Shown here: one piece after another, positions 1 through 8,464 of the stretch
Layout of the letters: each line of letters starts with the position of its first letter
How positions within the stretch are numbered: the first letter of the stretch is position 1
NCBI GenBank assembly: GCA_016874135.1
Contig: VGVE01000003.1
Span: forward strand, 27,357 to 91,356
Length of the DNA stretch: 64,000 nucleotides
DNA from: Gammaproteobacteria bacterium
Lineage (GTDB): Bacteria > Pseudomonadota > Gammaproteobacteria > Pseudomonadales > Azotimanducaceae
Reading direction: 5' to 3'
Position numbers and translations under genes: made by a program
The notes under the pieces: model-generated
What the model was told of the DNA's origin: nothing
The model's database searches: none
Seen by the model: the letters and a program-made list of their open reading frames with translations, nothing else

Positions 1-14
1 CAGCCGAACTGCCC

Positions 15-98
15 TTAGAACACCACTGCGAGCGCAAGGTTCATCAAGAGTCCGACCAACGCCAGTATGATCATCGTGTTTCTTGTTCTTGTTTGCAT
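15..98 (-). CDS. small putative single-pass membrane peptide
   Basis: A 27-codon frame starts with ATG at 98, about 8 bases after a GGGAGG Shine-Dalgarno-like sequence, and ends in TAA. The peptide has a short basic N-terminus (MQTRTRNT) followed by about 19 hydrophobic residues running to the C-terminus, so it would be a membrane peptide with almost no loops. It lies divergent to the amidase gene. I do not recognise a family. The frame, ribosome site and hydrophobic segment are seen; that it is translated is inferred. Confidence 0.35.
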   Translation of the reverse strand: MQTRTRNTMIILALVGLLMNLALAVVF

Positions 99-230
99 GG
101 CCGCGCCCTCCCTTACTTCATGAAAGATGCATGTATGACTGATGGCGGCGACTGTAACGATGCAATGCAGCACAGGTACTGCGGGTCCGGAGTTTTCGGG
201 CGAATCGGAGTTAAGCGGAGTTAAAAGCTC

Positions 231-1670
231 ATGATTGACGTTCACGCATCAGCGATTACACACCTCAACCACCTCATCCGGGGCGACTATTCGGCGGCAG
301 AGCTCTTGACCGCCCACTTTGCACAGATCGACCGCCACGACCCGTCAGTCCGCGCACTCGTCTGGCAGGACCGCGAAAGTGCGGTCAAGGCAGCAGCGAC
401 AGTAAAGGGTCGACCGGACGGGCAGCGTCCGCTGCTCGGCCTCTCAATGACCGTGAAAGAGTCGTTCAACGTATCGGGCGCCCCCACCACCTGGGGCATT
501 CCGGCTTTCCGGAACAACATCGCCAGCGCCGATGCGGTGACTGTTCAGCGGCTCCGAGCCGCAGGCGCGATCGTCTTTGGCAAATCAAACGTGCCGGAAA
601 ATCTCGCCGACTGGCAGAGCTACAACAGCATCTATGGCCAGACCAACAATCCATGGAATCTGAATCGATCACCGGGCGGATCGTCCGGCGGATCTGGTGC
701 ATCACTGGCTGCAGGATATTCGGCGCTCGAACTCGGTTCGGACATCGGCGGCTCGATTCGCAATCCGGCCCACTTCAACGGGGTGTTCGGACACAAACCC
801 ACCTGGGGGCTGATCCCGTCCCGCGGTCAGAACCTCCCGCCAGCCATTGCGGAGCCGGATATCGCCGTCGTCGGTCCGCTCGCGCGCTCTGCCTTTGATC
901 TTGAGCTGATGCTGGATGTGCTCGCTGCACCTGATCTGCTCGATAAAGGGCTGCGTTACGAACTCAAGGGATTGCCCTATCGCAACCTTGGTCAGCTGCG
1001 TGTCGGTGTCTGGGCCAATGATCCGGTGTGCCCCGTGAGCCGCGAAACCGAGAGTCGGGTTCTGAAGGTCGCGGATGCGCTCGCACAGGCCGGAGCCTAC
1101 GTGAACCACGACGCTCGCCCTGAGTTCACCTCGCAGCACAACCACGATGTCTACACTACGCTGCTCTTTTCGTTCCTGGCGGTCAGTTTTCCTGACGAGG
1201 AATACAACGCAATGAAGGCGGCGGCAGCACAGATCCCCGAGGGCGCCAACGATCCGGCTTCGCGGATGCCGAAGATCGCAACGCTGAACCATCGCGACTG
1301 GCTTCGTTACAACAACATGCGCGACTACCTGCGCTGGGCCTGGCACCGCTTCTTCGAGCAGTACGACATCCTGCTCGCCCCGCAGAATCCGACGCCGGCG
1401 TTCCCCCATGACCATGGACCCCCGGAACAGCGCACCGTCACCGTGGACGGCAATCCACAGGACTACATGCAACAGATCTTCTGGGCGGGTCTGATCGGTA
1501 TCTCGAGGCTGCCTTCAACGGTGATACCGACAGGGGCCGGTGAAGAAGGATTGCCTATCGGCGTACAGATCGTTGGGAATGCGTTCGATGATCGCCTGAC
1601 GATCCAAGTGGCACAGGAACTGGAACGGCAAGGCTTTCGCTTTGCCGTTCCTCCGGGTTTCGCCAACTAG
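231..1670 (+). CDS. amidase-signature family hydrolase
   Basis: 479-residue amidase of the Ser-cisSer-Lys class, which hydrolyses carboxylic amides in the cytoplasm. The catalytic lysine is K76 (TVKESFN), the glycine/serine loop is GGSSGGSGA near 149-157 (cis-Ser 151/152), and the nucleophile is S175 in DIGGSIR. Length fits the family (about 450-500). There is no signal peptide. The loop lacks features that would mark it as GatA, and no gatB or gatC is nearby, so a stand-alone amidase is likely; the substrate is unknown. Its TAG stop overlaps the stop of the convergent D-aminoacylase gene in a shared CTAG. The ribosome site before ATG is weak (GCGGAG). Confidence 0.9.
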   Translation: MIDVHASAITHLNHLIRGDYSAAELLTAHFAQIDRHDPSVRALVWQDRESAVKAAATVKGRPDGQRPLLGLSMTVKESFNVSGAPTTWGIPAFRNNIASADAVTVQRLRAAGAIVFGKSNVPENLADWQSYNSIYGQTNNPWNLNRSPGGSSGGSGASLAAGYSALELGSDIGGSIRNPAHFNGVFGHKPTWGLIPSRGQNLPPAIAEPDIAVVGPLARSAFDLELMLDVLAAPDLLDKGLRYELKGLPYRNLGQLRVGVWANDPVCPVSRETESRVLKVADALAQAGAYVNHDARPEFTSQHNHDVYTTLLFSFLAVSFPDEEYNAMKAAAAQIPEGANDPASRMPKIATLNHRDWLRYNNMRDYLRWAWHRFFEQYDILLAPQNPTPAFPHDHGPPEQRTVTVDGNPQDYMQQIFWAGLIGISRLPSTVIPTGAGEEGLPIGVQIVGNAFDDRLTIQVAQELERQGFRFAVPPGFAN

Positions 1671-3373
1671 ACCCCGCCGCGCACCAGACGGCCCGGTAGC
1701 GCACCGGTGTGCTGCCCGTCGGTGAAGATCGTTTGTCCGCGTTTGACGATGTGTGAATAACCGGAAACCTGTTGCACCAGTCTGCGACCACCGGCAGGCA
1801 GGTCGTAGATCGCTTCCGGTCTTGACAACTGCAATCGATCAAAGTCAATGACGTTGATATCCGCGAGCTTGCCAGCGGCGAGCAGGCCTCGATCATCAAG
1901 CCCATAGGCGAGCGCCGTATCACGCGACAACTTCCTGACGAGAAACTCAAGGGGCATGCGCTCGCCCTTCACGCGGTCACGACCCCAGTGGGTCAGAATG
2001 AACGTGGCCATGCCGGCATCCGCGATTACGCCGCAGTGCGCGCCTCCGTCGGAGAGTCCGAACAGCACGTTCGGATGCTCCATGGATTTGCGGAAGTTGT
2101 CGAAGTTGTAGGTCTGATACCCACCGAGTGGCTGGTAGAAGAGTTCACGGCCGTCATGTTGAAGCAGCAGGTCGTACATGACTTCGAAGCCGGATTTACC
2201 GAGCTTGGCAGCAAGTCCCGCGACACTCTGGTCACGATCAGGTTCGTAGTTGGGACGCTCACCGAGCGGGAACACCTGCCACAACAACTTGTCGAGTGGT
2301 ACTCCCAACATCGTCATGGTAATGCTGCTCGTTTCCGACAGCAGTTTTGCGCGGGTTTCGGGAGTGCGCATGCGAGCAACTCTTGCTTCGAGAGGCAGGT
2401 TGGCGAGTTCGCTCATAAACGTCGGATGGCGCAGGAAGACATGGAAGTTCGACTGCAATCCATGCAGGACACCGGTTGGCCGACCCGCCATCTGCGGACG
2501 AACTTCGAATCCTTCGCGCCTGGCATCTTCGGCGATATTGTACATCTTGTTATTTTCGTAGGCCGCAGCCGAGGTGGCGACGAGTGTCACTGGTCGGCCA
2601 GTTTCACGGATGAACGCCTTCACCCAGGCCCACTCCTCATCCCCACCGAGATGATCGGACACCATTTCGAACACGCCGTGTTTCAGGCCTTTCATTGCCA
2701 GACCCAGCGCCAACATTTCATCACCCCCGGCAAACGTGCCAGGTACGTGAACGCCTTTCTTGTCTGTATGCAGCCACGTACGCGAGCTGGAAAAACCGAG
2801 CGCGCCGGCGAGCATGCCCTTGCGCACTTCTTCCTGCATGGCGGCGAGTTCGGCGGCCGTTGGTTGTGCGTCCCTATCATTGCACCGATCACCCATGACG
2901 TAGGCGCGCACGGCTCCGTGGGGTACATGCGTACCGATATCGATGGTGCGGGCCTTGCGGTCGAGTGCATCGAGGTATTCGCCAAACGACTCCCACTGCC
3001 AATCGATCCCTTCTGCAAGCGCGGCACCCGGTATGTCTTCCACACCTTCCATGAGTTCGATGAGGAACTGCTCGGCACCGGGGCGCACCGGCGCGAAGCC
3101 CACTCCACAGTTACCCATTACTGCGGTGGTCACTCCATGCCAGCTGGAGGGAGCGAGGAGCGGATCCCAAGTCGCCTGGCCGTCGTAGTGGGTATGCACA
3201 TCCACCCATCCGGGTGTCACCAGTGCACCTGCCGCATCGATGGTGTGGCGAGCGGAACCTTCGACCCGCCCGACAGCAACGATTTTTTCCCCGTCGATGG
3301 CGATATCCGCAGTACGGGGCGCATCACCCGAACCATCGATAACGGTGCCGCGTTTGATAATCAGATCATGCAT
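1667..3373 (-). CDS. N-acyl-D-amino-acid deacylase-like amidohydrolase
   Basis: 568-residue metal-dependent amidohydrolase of the D-aminoacylase/dihydroorotase superfamily. The N-terminal beta segment (MHDLIIKRGTVIDGSG) leads into the metal-binding VDVHTHYDG motif near residue 60, and a later DGGAHCG segment carries another expected metal ligand region. Such enzymes release D-amino acids or related compounds from N-acyl forms; the exact substrate cannot be read. The frame extends 16 codons further upstream, but ATG at 3373 follows a good AAGGGGAG ribosome site and matches the usual N-terminus. It converges on the amidase, which suggests, without proof, a shared interest in amide substrates. 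Confidence 0.88.
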   Translation of the reverse strand: MHDLIIKRGTVIDGSGDAPRTADIAIDGEKIVAVGRVEGSARHTIDAAGALVTPGWVDVHTHYDGQATWDPLLAPSSWHGVTTAVMGNCGVGFAPVRPGAEQFLIELMEGVEDIPGAALAEGIDWQWESFGEYLDALDRKARTIDIGTHVPHGAVRAYVMGDRCNDRDAQPTAAELAAMQEEVRKGMLAGALGFSSSRTWLHTDKKGVHVPGTFAGGDEMLALGLAMKGLKHGVFEMVSDHLGGDEEWAWVKAFIRETGRPVTLVATSAAAYENNKMYNIAEDARREGFEVRPQMAGRPTGVLHGLQSNFHVFLRHPTFMSELANLPLEARVARMRTPETRAKLLSETSSITMTMLGVPLDKLLWQVFPLGERPNYEPDRDQSVAGLAAKLGKSGFEVMYDLLLQHDGRELFYQPLGGYQTYNFDNFRKSMEHPNVLFGLSDGGAHCGVIADAGMATFILTHWGRDRVKGERMPLEFLVRKLSRDTALAYGLDDRGLLAAGKLADINVIDFDRLQLSRPEAIYDLPAGGRRLVQQVSGYSHIVKRGQTIFTDGQHTGALPGRLVRGGV

Positions 3374-3498
3374 GTTCACTCCCCTTGAATTTGCCGAATG
3401 CCGAAGGCTAACCGCGCACACTCGTATTGTCGAATTACCTACCCTGATAGGTGGTTTCTGCCCTCACGGTCGCCTCACCTCGTTTGCATACTGGCTGC

Positions 3499-3903
3499 AT
3501 GGATAGCCCTTTCAACCACCTCGCTGGCAGTTTCATCCTGATATTCACGGCAACGGTCTTTGTCTGTGAATCGCCGGGTGAAGCACCCCTCTTTTTGGAC
3601 CTGCCGTGTCCGCATGGCACGGCACTGCGAATCGATCCGGCGCCACTGATCCAGTCTGTTGGTATATCAGCAGAATCGACAGGTGAAGCCGCTTTCGCCA
3701 AGGGATCAAACTCAGGCGCAACAGCAAAGCGAAATCCAAGCCGACCGGCGACGATTTGGCGCGTGCAACTCTGCGAAACGGCACGTACCGGGCTGCGTGC
3801 GGTGCAATTGAAAAAACGCAAAGGGCATTCGATCGCCGAAGCAGTACAGCTCGAATCTGAACTTCGGGAGCAGCGCGAGACAATCCGCGAAAACTGTTGG
3901 TAG
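3499..3903 (+). CDS. small secreted protein of unknown function
   Basis: 134 residues. The N-terminus (NHLAGSFILIFTATVFVC) is a hydrophobic signal or anchor sequence. The middle is low-complexity and the last 45 residues form a charged helix rich in K, E, Q and R ending in ENCW. The general plan recalls small DUF4124-type periplasmic proteins, but I cannot assign it. The frame opens 16 codons earlier; I chose the ATG at 3499 because the signal begins there. No clear ribosome site is visible. It is divergent from the D-aminoacylase gene and convergent with the broken oxidase gene. Confidence 0.5.
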   Translation: MDSPFNHLAGSFILIFTATVFVCESPGEAPLFLDLPCPHGTALRIDPAPLIQSVGISAESTGEAAFAKGSNSGATAKRNPSRPATIWRVQLCETARTGLRAVQLKKRKGHSIAEAVQLESELREQRETIRENCW

Positions 3904-3924
3904 CCAGCAGGCAGAAATTTCCGG

Positions 3925-4348
3925 TCACCGAACCAGCACGTTTTTCCCGGCCTTGGTCAATATCGTCACGCGCTCAAGATCGATGGCGATGGCCGTGCCT
4001 TTCATGGCCCCATCGAACTGCCGTTCGATCGGATGCATCTGGTCGTAGACACGCTGCCGCTCATCACCAGCCGTAATGACCCTGCCTTTGCCTTCAAGCG
4101 TGCAGTAGACGCGCTCCTGGATATCTCCGTCGATGAACGCCATGTACGGGCGGGTCGGGAGGGTACGCAGCAGCGGCGAGTCCGGATTTCGCACCCAGAT
4201 CACAAGGGTATCCGGGTTGTGAAAGTGCGTGCTGCCATAGAGAGATATGCGGCTTGCCGTGTTCATCAACATAGGAAGCGGTGAGAGTTTTGAGCGAATT
4301 CAGCGCAGCATCGATGCGGCTGCGGATGTCTTCAGGGATGTCCAACAC
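3925..4348 (-). pseudogene. pyridoxamine 5'-phosphate oxidase-like flavoprotein, frameshifted
   Basis: Two leftward frames together give one about 140-residue FMN/F420-dependent oxidase-like protein. The N-terminal part reads from GTG at 4348 (VLDIPEDIRSRIDAAL, AGGA ribosome site 7 bases upstream) to GKPHISL. The rest reads in another frame as ISLYGSTHFHNPDTL and on to KNVLVR. The switch lies at 4238-4246, in a CTCTCT run; restoring one CT unit would rejoin the frames. The segment GKPHISLYG is the typical first strand region of this split-barrel family. Either the gene is inactivated by dinucleotide slippage or the base call is wrong. The intact enzyme would be a small cytoplasmic flavoprotein. 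Confidence 0.7.
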
Positions 4349-4459
4349 GTTGATGTCCTGCCGGGTCTTGACGGAGTTTCTTCGTTGTCTTGCTGCAGTG
4401 ACTTCCACACCAGCACGTAAGTCCCGATCGTAAGGCAGTCCAAAAGGGGGCAGCCAGTC

Positions 4460-5308
4460 ATGCTTGAACGAAAAGGCGTGTATTTTCGGGTCAGACAGAG
4501 TCCCGCTCCTGCCGAGAGCAGCCAGCTTGAAGAGGAAGGGTACGCGGTCATTAGTGGTGTTCTCGCCGCCGATGAGATCGCCGCCCTCAAGGCGGAACTT
4601 GAACGTGTTTACCGGGATTTCCCCGCCGATCCGCGCCTGATGCATCTCGATCCAGAGGAGCGAGAGGACTTTCGCTACCAGATGTTCAACCGTTCAGCCG
4701 AGGCCCGGGCGACCATCGCCCATCCGCGAATTCTCGAAGTGGTAGAACCGCTGCTGGGTGAGGATTGTCATGTCATCGCCAATACCTGCTGGCGCAACCC
4801 ACCGCCCAGTCGCAATCAGCATGGTGGCGGCGCCTGGCACATCGACGCTGGTCCCCATATTCCCCGGCCGGAGGGCATCCCCTAGGATGACCGCATCCCG
4901 TATCCGATCTTCGCTATCGGCGCGCACATCTATGTGCAGGACTGCGGCATCGAGTCAGGCCCCACAGGCGTGTTGCCGGGCAGCCACAAATCCGGTCGGT
5001 CACCGCCGACGGACCGCGTGATGGACACGAGCCTGACCTGGGAAGGTCGCTCGGCACAGCCCTTACTTGCACGTGCCGGTGACGTTGCACTGTTTGTCTC
5101 CGACACTTGGCATCGGCGACTTCCCGCAGGCGATGGGGATCAGGGTCGATTCTTCCTGCAATGCCACTATGGCCGTCGGGATCTTGCCCAGCGGGTGCTG
5201 ACGACCGTAGAGGTCAATCACGTGGAGGACGCGGACGCGCTTCGTGAGAAAGGTGGGCGAATAGCGACGCTCTTGGGGTTGCACCGCCCGTTTTTCTTCG
5301 ACGGCTGA
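4460..5308 (+). pseudogene. phytanoyl-CoA dioxygenase (PhyH) family gene with in-frame stop
   Basis: One continuous frame of 282 codons is broken only by TAG at 4883-4885. The first half has QLEEEGYAVISGVLAADEI near 22 and the iron-binding HxD pair H127/D129 (WHIDAGP). The second half holds ESGPTGVLPGSHK and the distal histidine region DTWHRRLP. The family is Fe(II)/2-oxoglutarate-dependent. The stop falls between PRPEGIP and DDRIPYP, where a tryptophan (TGG) would fit, so a single G-to-A change is the simplest cause. ATG at 4460 has a GGGGG ribosome site 10 bases upstream. Truncation there removes the distal histidine, so the product should be inactive. Confidence 0.8.
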
Positions 5309-5341
5309 ACCTGGAGTTGAAGTCGGGGATCCGGGCCGCGA

Positions 5342-5473
5342 TCAGCCGGTGATCATCCATATCCCTGCCCCGGCAATACCGATCACCAACCAGAAGAGAT
5401 ACGGACTCAACAGAGCCACCGCCTCGGATACCCTCTCATTACTATAGCGGCGGAAGCGGATGACCGGTTGCAT
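5342..5473 (-). CDS. small putative membrane protein
   Basis: A 43-codon frame (48 if the ATG at 5488 is used) ends in TGA at 5342. It has a basic, polar first half (MQPVIRFRRYSNERVSEAV) and one hydrophobic helix (YLFWLVIGIAGAGIWMI) at the C-terminus, a plausible tail-anchored topology. GAGG lies 9 bases before ATG 5473, which is why I prefer that start. No family is recognised. It sits in the otherwise gene-poor 5309-5826 interval. Confidence 0.4.
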   Translation of the reverse strand: MQPVIRFRRYSNERVSEAVALLSPYLFWLVIGIAGAGIWMITG

Positions 5474-5676
5474 GGACAACGACCTCATGAAATCGGGAGT
5501 TCCTGTGATCGATTTAACGTTTTTCAGCGGGTGAGCTTTGTCCGGAGTTTGTCAGGGGCCTGTCTGCCAGTCTCGCGGTGCAGGCGCTGCGTGATGTGCG
5601 GCCTGCCTTGACCCCATCGGATTTCAAATCACAAAACCAGTCTTTCTTTTCTGGACCGGATGAGTATTCTTGGCCA

Positions 5677-5762
5677 CCTCAGCCGCCGGACCTGTACGTA
5701 AGTACAGTGTCATTCTCCTCGGCAGGGCGTTTGCACCAAGACTTGCAGGCCGGCGGCTGAGG
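5677..5762. repeat. long imperfect inverted repeat
   Basis: The left arm 5677-5694 and right arm 5746-5762 are complementary over 17 positions with one bulged base; the core of the right arm is CCGGCGGCTGAGG. The arms are separated by 51 bases. The transcript could fold into a long GC-rich hairpin, or the DNA into a cruciform. There is no T-run after the right arm, so it is not a standard terminator. It lies in the gap between the PhyH gene and cysQ. It could be a REP-like element or the remains of a small mobile element; I saw no second copy in the window. Confidence 0.6.
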
Positions 5763-5826
5763 CCATCTAACACCCTCTCTGGTCACTAGCCCTGTATACC
5801 GTCCAAAGCGACCGGAACCGTTCCGA

Positions 5827-6645
5827 TCAGCCCTCTACCTGCGGCAACACCGATTTCCATGGATAGCGTCCATCCGCGACCGCGATGAAATCGGGATTCA
5901 GAACGGACTCCTTGGCGTTGTATCGGAACGCTGATCCGTCCGCTGCCCAGAGTGCTCCACCTGCGGCATGCAACACCGCGTCGGCAGCAGCGATGTCCCA
6001 CTCGGAAGTCGGTCCAAGCCGCGGATACAGATCCGCTTGCCCTTCGGCAAGGATACAGAGCTTCAGTGAGCTCCCGACCGGAGTTCTCTCTGTTCGTCCA
6101 CAACGCTCCTCTACCGTCTTCAGATAATCTTCAAGCCGCTGTCCACCGTGGCTTCTGCTGGCAACAATCACCAGGGGCGTTTTTTCATTACGTTGTCTGC
6201 CACGAATCGACGTTGTCAGCCCGCTTTCCCGGCGAAAGGCCTCCCCACGCCGAACGTCTCCCCAATACATCACGCCCTGTGCGGGCACACCAACGACTCC
6301 GAACACCGCCTCGTGACCTTCGATGCAGGCGATGTTGACCGTGAACTCGCCATTGCGGTTGATGAACTCCTTCGTCCCATCAAGCGGATCGATGAGCCAG
6401 TACCGTCGCCACTGACTGCGGATGGCCCAAGGAATGTCTGCGTCTTCTTCACTAAATACCGGAATATCCGGTGTGAGTGCAGTCAGCCCATCGACAAGTA
6501 TCCGGTGGGATGCGAGATCCGCCTCGGTCAACGGCGACTGATCAGACTTGGTCGATACTTCGATTGTGCGCGCATACACCGCCATGATGGCTTCGCCGGC
6601 CTGCGCAGCGAGTGCGAGCAGTTTTTCCACATCCGCGTCTTTCAT
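5827..6645 (-). CDS. cysQ: 3'(2'),5'-bisphosphate nucleotidase CysQ
   Basis: 272-residue inositol-monophosphatase-fold enzyme that removes the 3'-phosphate from PAP, the by-product of sulfate assimilation. Visible motifs are the metal site FSEED near 65, DPLDGTKEF near 86-94 and the C-terminal metal/substrate motif WDIAAADAVL near 215. Length matches CysQ. It follows nudE on the same strand with a 4-base ATGA overlap, so the two are translationally coupled. The cysQ-nudE-yrfG grouping is a known neighbourhood in Pseudomonas. Confidence 0.93.
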   Translation of the reverse strand: MKDADVEKLLALAAQAGEAIMAVYARTIEVSTKSDQSPLTEADLASHRILVDGLTALTPDIPVFSEEDADIPWAIRSQWRRYWLIDPLDGTKEFINRNGEFTVNIACIEGHEAVFGVVGVPAQGVMYWGDVRRGEAFRRESGLTTSIRGRQRNEKTPLVIVASRSHGGQRLEDYLKTVEERCGRTERTPVGSSLKLCILAEGQADLYPRLGPTSEWDIAAADAVLHAAGGALWAADGSAFRYNAKESVLNPDFIAVADGRYPWKSVLPQVEG

Positions 6646-7193
6646 GCTTTCTCCATGAGTTCCCGGGTCAGGGTCAACGCCGCTATGGCGCGCGCTTCTG
6701 TGAAGTCGGGGCTGCGTAACAGCTCATCCAGGCGTTCGAGAGGCCAGGGCACCACCTCGATCGGTTCCGGCTCGTCTCCCGGAAGCTGTTCCGGGTAGAG
6801 GTCTTTCGCAAACATGATGTTGATCGTGAACCCCATGTGCCCAGGCGCCAGCGTCACCCGTTTGACGAACTCGACGTGGCGGGCGCCGAAGCCGATTTCT
6901 TCTTTCAGCTCCCGGTCCGCCGCATATTCGAGCGTCTCGCCTACGTGGGCTGCACCTTTGGGCAACGACAGCTGGACTTCATGGAAACCGGCGGCATATT
7001 CGCGGATCAGCATGATCTCGCGCCGTTCATTCAAGGCCACAACGATCACGCCGGGGTGACCACGAACCGGCAGTCGTTCGTACACCCGTTCCACGCCATT
7101 GCTGAAACGCAGTGTCAGTTCTTCAATCGAAAACAGCCGACTGCGTGCAAGCATGCGGCTGGCGAGAATTTCGGGCAGGGGACGTTGGCTCAT
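6642..7193 (-). CDS. nudE: ADP compounds hydrolase NudE (Nudix)
   Basis: 183-residue Nudix hydrolase. The Nudix box runs from G80 to G101 (GAAHVGETLEYAADRELKEE) with the metal-binding RELKEE segment intact. NudE hydrolyses ADP-ribose, Ap3A, NADH and similar ADP compounds. The N-terminus (MSQRPLPEILASRMLARSRLF) is typical of NudE, which supports ATG at 7193. It is the first gene of a two-gene unit with cysQ and is divergent from yrfG, with 86 bases between them for both promoters. Confidence 0.93.
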   Translation of the reverse strand: MSQRPLPEILASRMLARSRLFSIEELTLRFSNGVERVYERLPVRGHPGVIVVALNERREIMLIREYAAGFHEVQLSLPKGAAHVGETLEYAADRELKEEIGFGARHVEFVKRVTLAPGHMGFTINIMFAKDLYPEQLPGDEPEPIEVVPWPLERLDELLRSPDFTEARAIAALTLTRELMEKA

Positions 7194-7279
7194 ACCTCGG
7201 ACAGGTATCCGGTCGCATCCGCGCGGGACAAAGTCCGTATCATATCGGCCAAAGGCAGTAGCCGCTTGAACAGCACACT

Positions 7280-7948
7280 TTGATCGACTGGAATCAAATC
7301 GACACCGTCCTCTTCGACATGGACGGGACTCTCCTCGACCTTCATTACGACAACCGAGTCTGGAACGAACTGCTCCCGAGCCACTACGCGAGGATGCACG
7401 GGATCAGCGTCGACGAAGCCGGCCAACGCCTGCTCGATCATATGCGGGCGATCTTCGGATCACTTGAGTTTTATTGTCTCGACTATTGGGAGCGCCATAC
7501 CGCTCTCGACATCATGGCGCCGCATCGCGAGGCGACCGATCTGATTACGTGGCGTCCCGGAGCACTCGAGTTTCTGCGGGCCATTCGGGCGACAGGGCGT
7601 CCGGCCGTGTTGGTCACCAATGCCCACCGCCGCAGCATCAACATCAAACAGACGCACAGCAGAATCGTGGATGAACTCGATCTGACCGTATCATCACATG
7701 ATGTGGGGTATCCGAAAGAAGCGACCGGGTTCTGGCTTGCGGTGCAGGACCTTCACCCCTTTGATCCTGCCCGTACTCTTTTCATCGACGACAACGCAGA
7801 GGTGCTGCACGCGGCGCGGCGATATGGAATCGGCCACATCGTCACCATTGCGCAACCGGACAGTGCGCGACCGGTCCGCACCGACCTCCCCTATCCGGCG
7901 ATTCATGATTTCACTACGTGTATGCCAACGTCACGATCCGTGCGATGA
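7280..7948 (+). CDS. yrfG: GMP/IMP nucleotidase YrfG (HAD family)
   Basis: 222-residue HAD-superfamily phosphatase. Motif I is DMDGTLLD near 13-20, motif II VTNAH near 112, and the acidic motif IV is LFIDDNAEVL near 168. YrfG dephosphorylates purine mononucleotides and has the characteristic N-terminus WNQIDTVLFDMDGTLLDLHYDN. The start is a TTG at 7280; no strong ribosome site is visible, so a slightly different start is possible. Its stop overlaps the hslR start in ATGA, which gives a coupled pair. Confidence 0.88.
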   Translation: MIDWNQIDTVLFDMDGTLLDLHYDNRVWNELLPSHYARMHGISVDEAGQRLLDHMRAIFGSLEFYCLDYWERHTALDIMAPHREATDLITWRPGALEFLRAIRATGRPAVLVTNAHRRSINIKQTHSRIVDELDLTVSSHDVGYPKEATGFWLAVQDLHPFDPARTLFIDDNAEVLHAARRYGIGHIVTIAQPDSARPVRTDLPYPAIHDFTTCMPTSRSVR

Positions 7949-8340
7949 GCACTGATCGTGTGCGCCTCGACCAGTGGCTGTGGGCGGCACGGTTTTATCG
8001 AACCCGCGCCATGGCGAAAAACGCGATCGATGGCGGCAAGGTACATATGGGTGGGATCAGGGCCAAAGCCTCACGAGCAGTGCATCCCGGAGATGTCATC
8101 CTCATGACTCGGCCGTTTTTCGACATGGAAGTGACGGTCACCGGGTTGTCTGCAAATCGCGGTTCAGCAACCTTGGCCCAAGCCCTTTATGCAGAGTCCG
8201 CAGACAGTATCAACACTCGAATGAGGGTCATCGCCGCCCGTCGTCTCGAGCGCGCAGGTCTGATTCCTCCGCCGTCTCGCCCAGAAAAACATGGCCGCAG
8301 GGAACTGCGTCGCCTCAAACAATCCGAACCTGACACCTGA
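7945..8340 (+). CDS. hslR: heat shock protein 15, ribosome-associated S4-domain protein
   Basis: 131 residues. The N-terminal S4 RNA-binding domain begins [20 protein letters not shown] and includes [10 protein letters not shown], the usual S4 alpha-L core. Hsp15 binds stalled 50S subunits that still carry a peptidyl-tRNA and helps recycle them. The C-terminus is basic ([15 protein letters not shown]). ATG at 7945 overlaps the yrfG stop; an earlier in-frame ATG at 7918 lies inside yrfG and would add a non-conserved leader. Confidence 0.92.
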   Translation: MSTDRVRLDQWLWAARFYRTRAMAKNAIDGGKVHMGGIRAKASRAVHPGDVILMTRPFFDMEVTVTGLSANRGSATLAQALYAESADSINTRMRVIAARRLERAGLIPPPSRPEKHGRRELRRLKQSEPDT

Positions 8341-8464
8341 CCTTACATCCTCCTCACAGGGCTACGGGAACCGGTTTGCAACTTGGTACTCGGCCGTTGT
8401 AGTTGGGGGAAAACGCTCTGGCATAATGCCGGCTTGTCAAAAACCCCCGGGAAGACTCCTGACA

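Noticed and set aside
1988..3388. 466-codon rightward frame opposite the D-aminoacylase
   Set aside because: Antisense shadow; the leftward frame has the metal-binding VDVHTH motif and a ribosome site.
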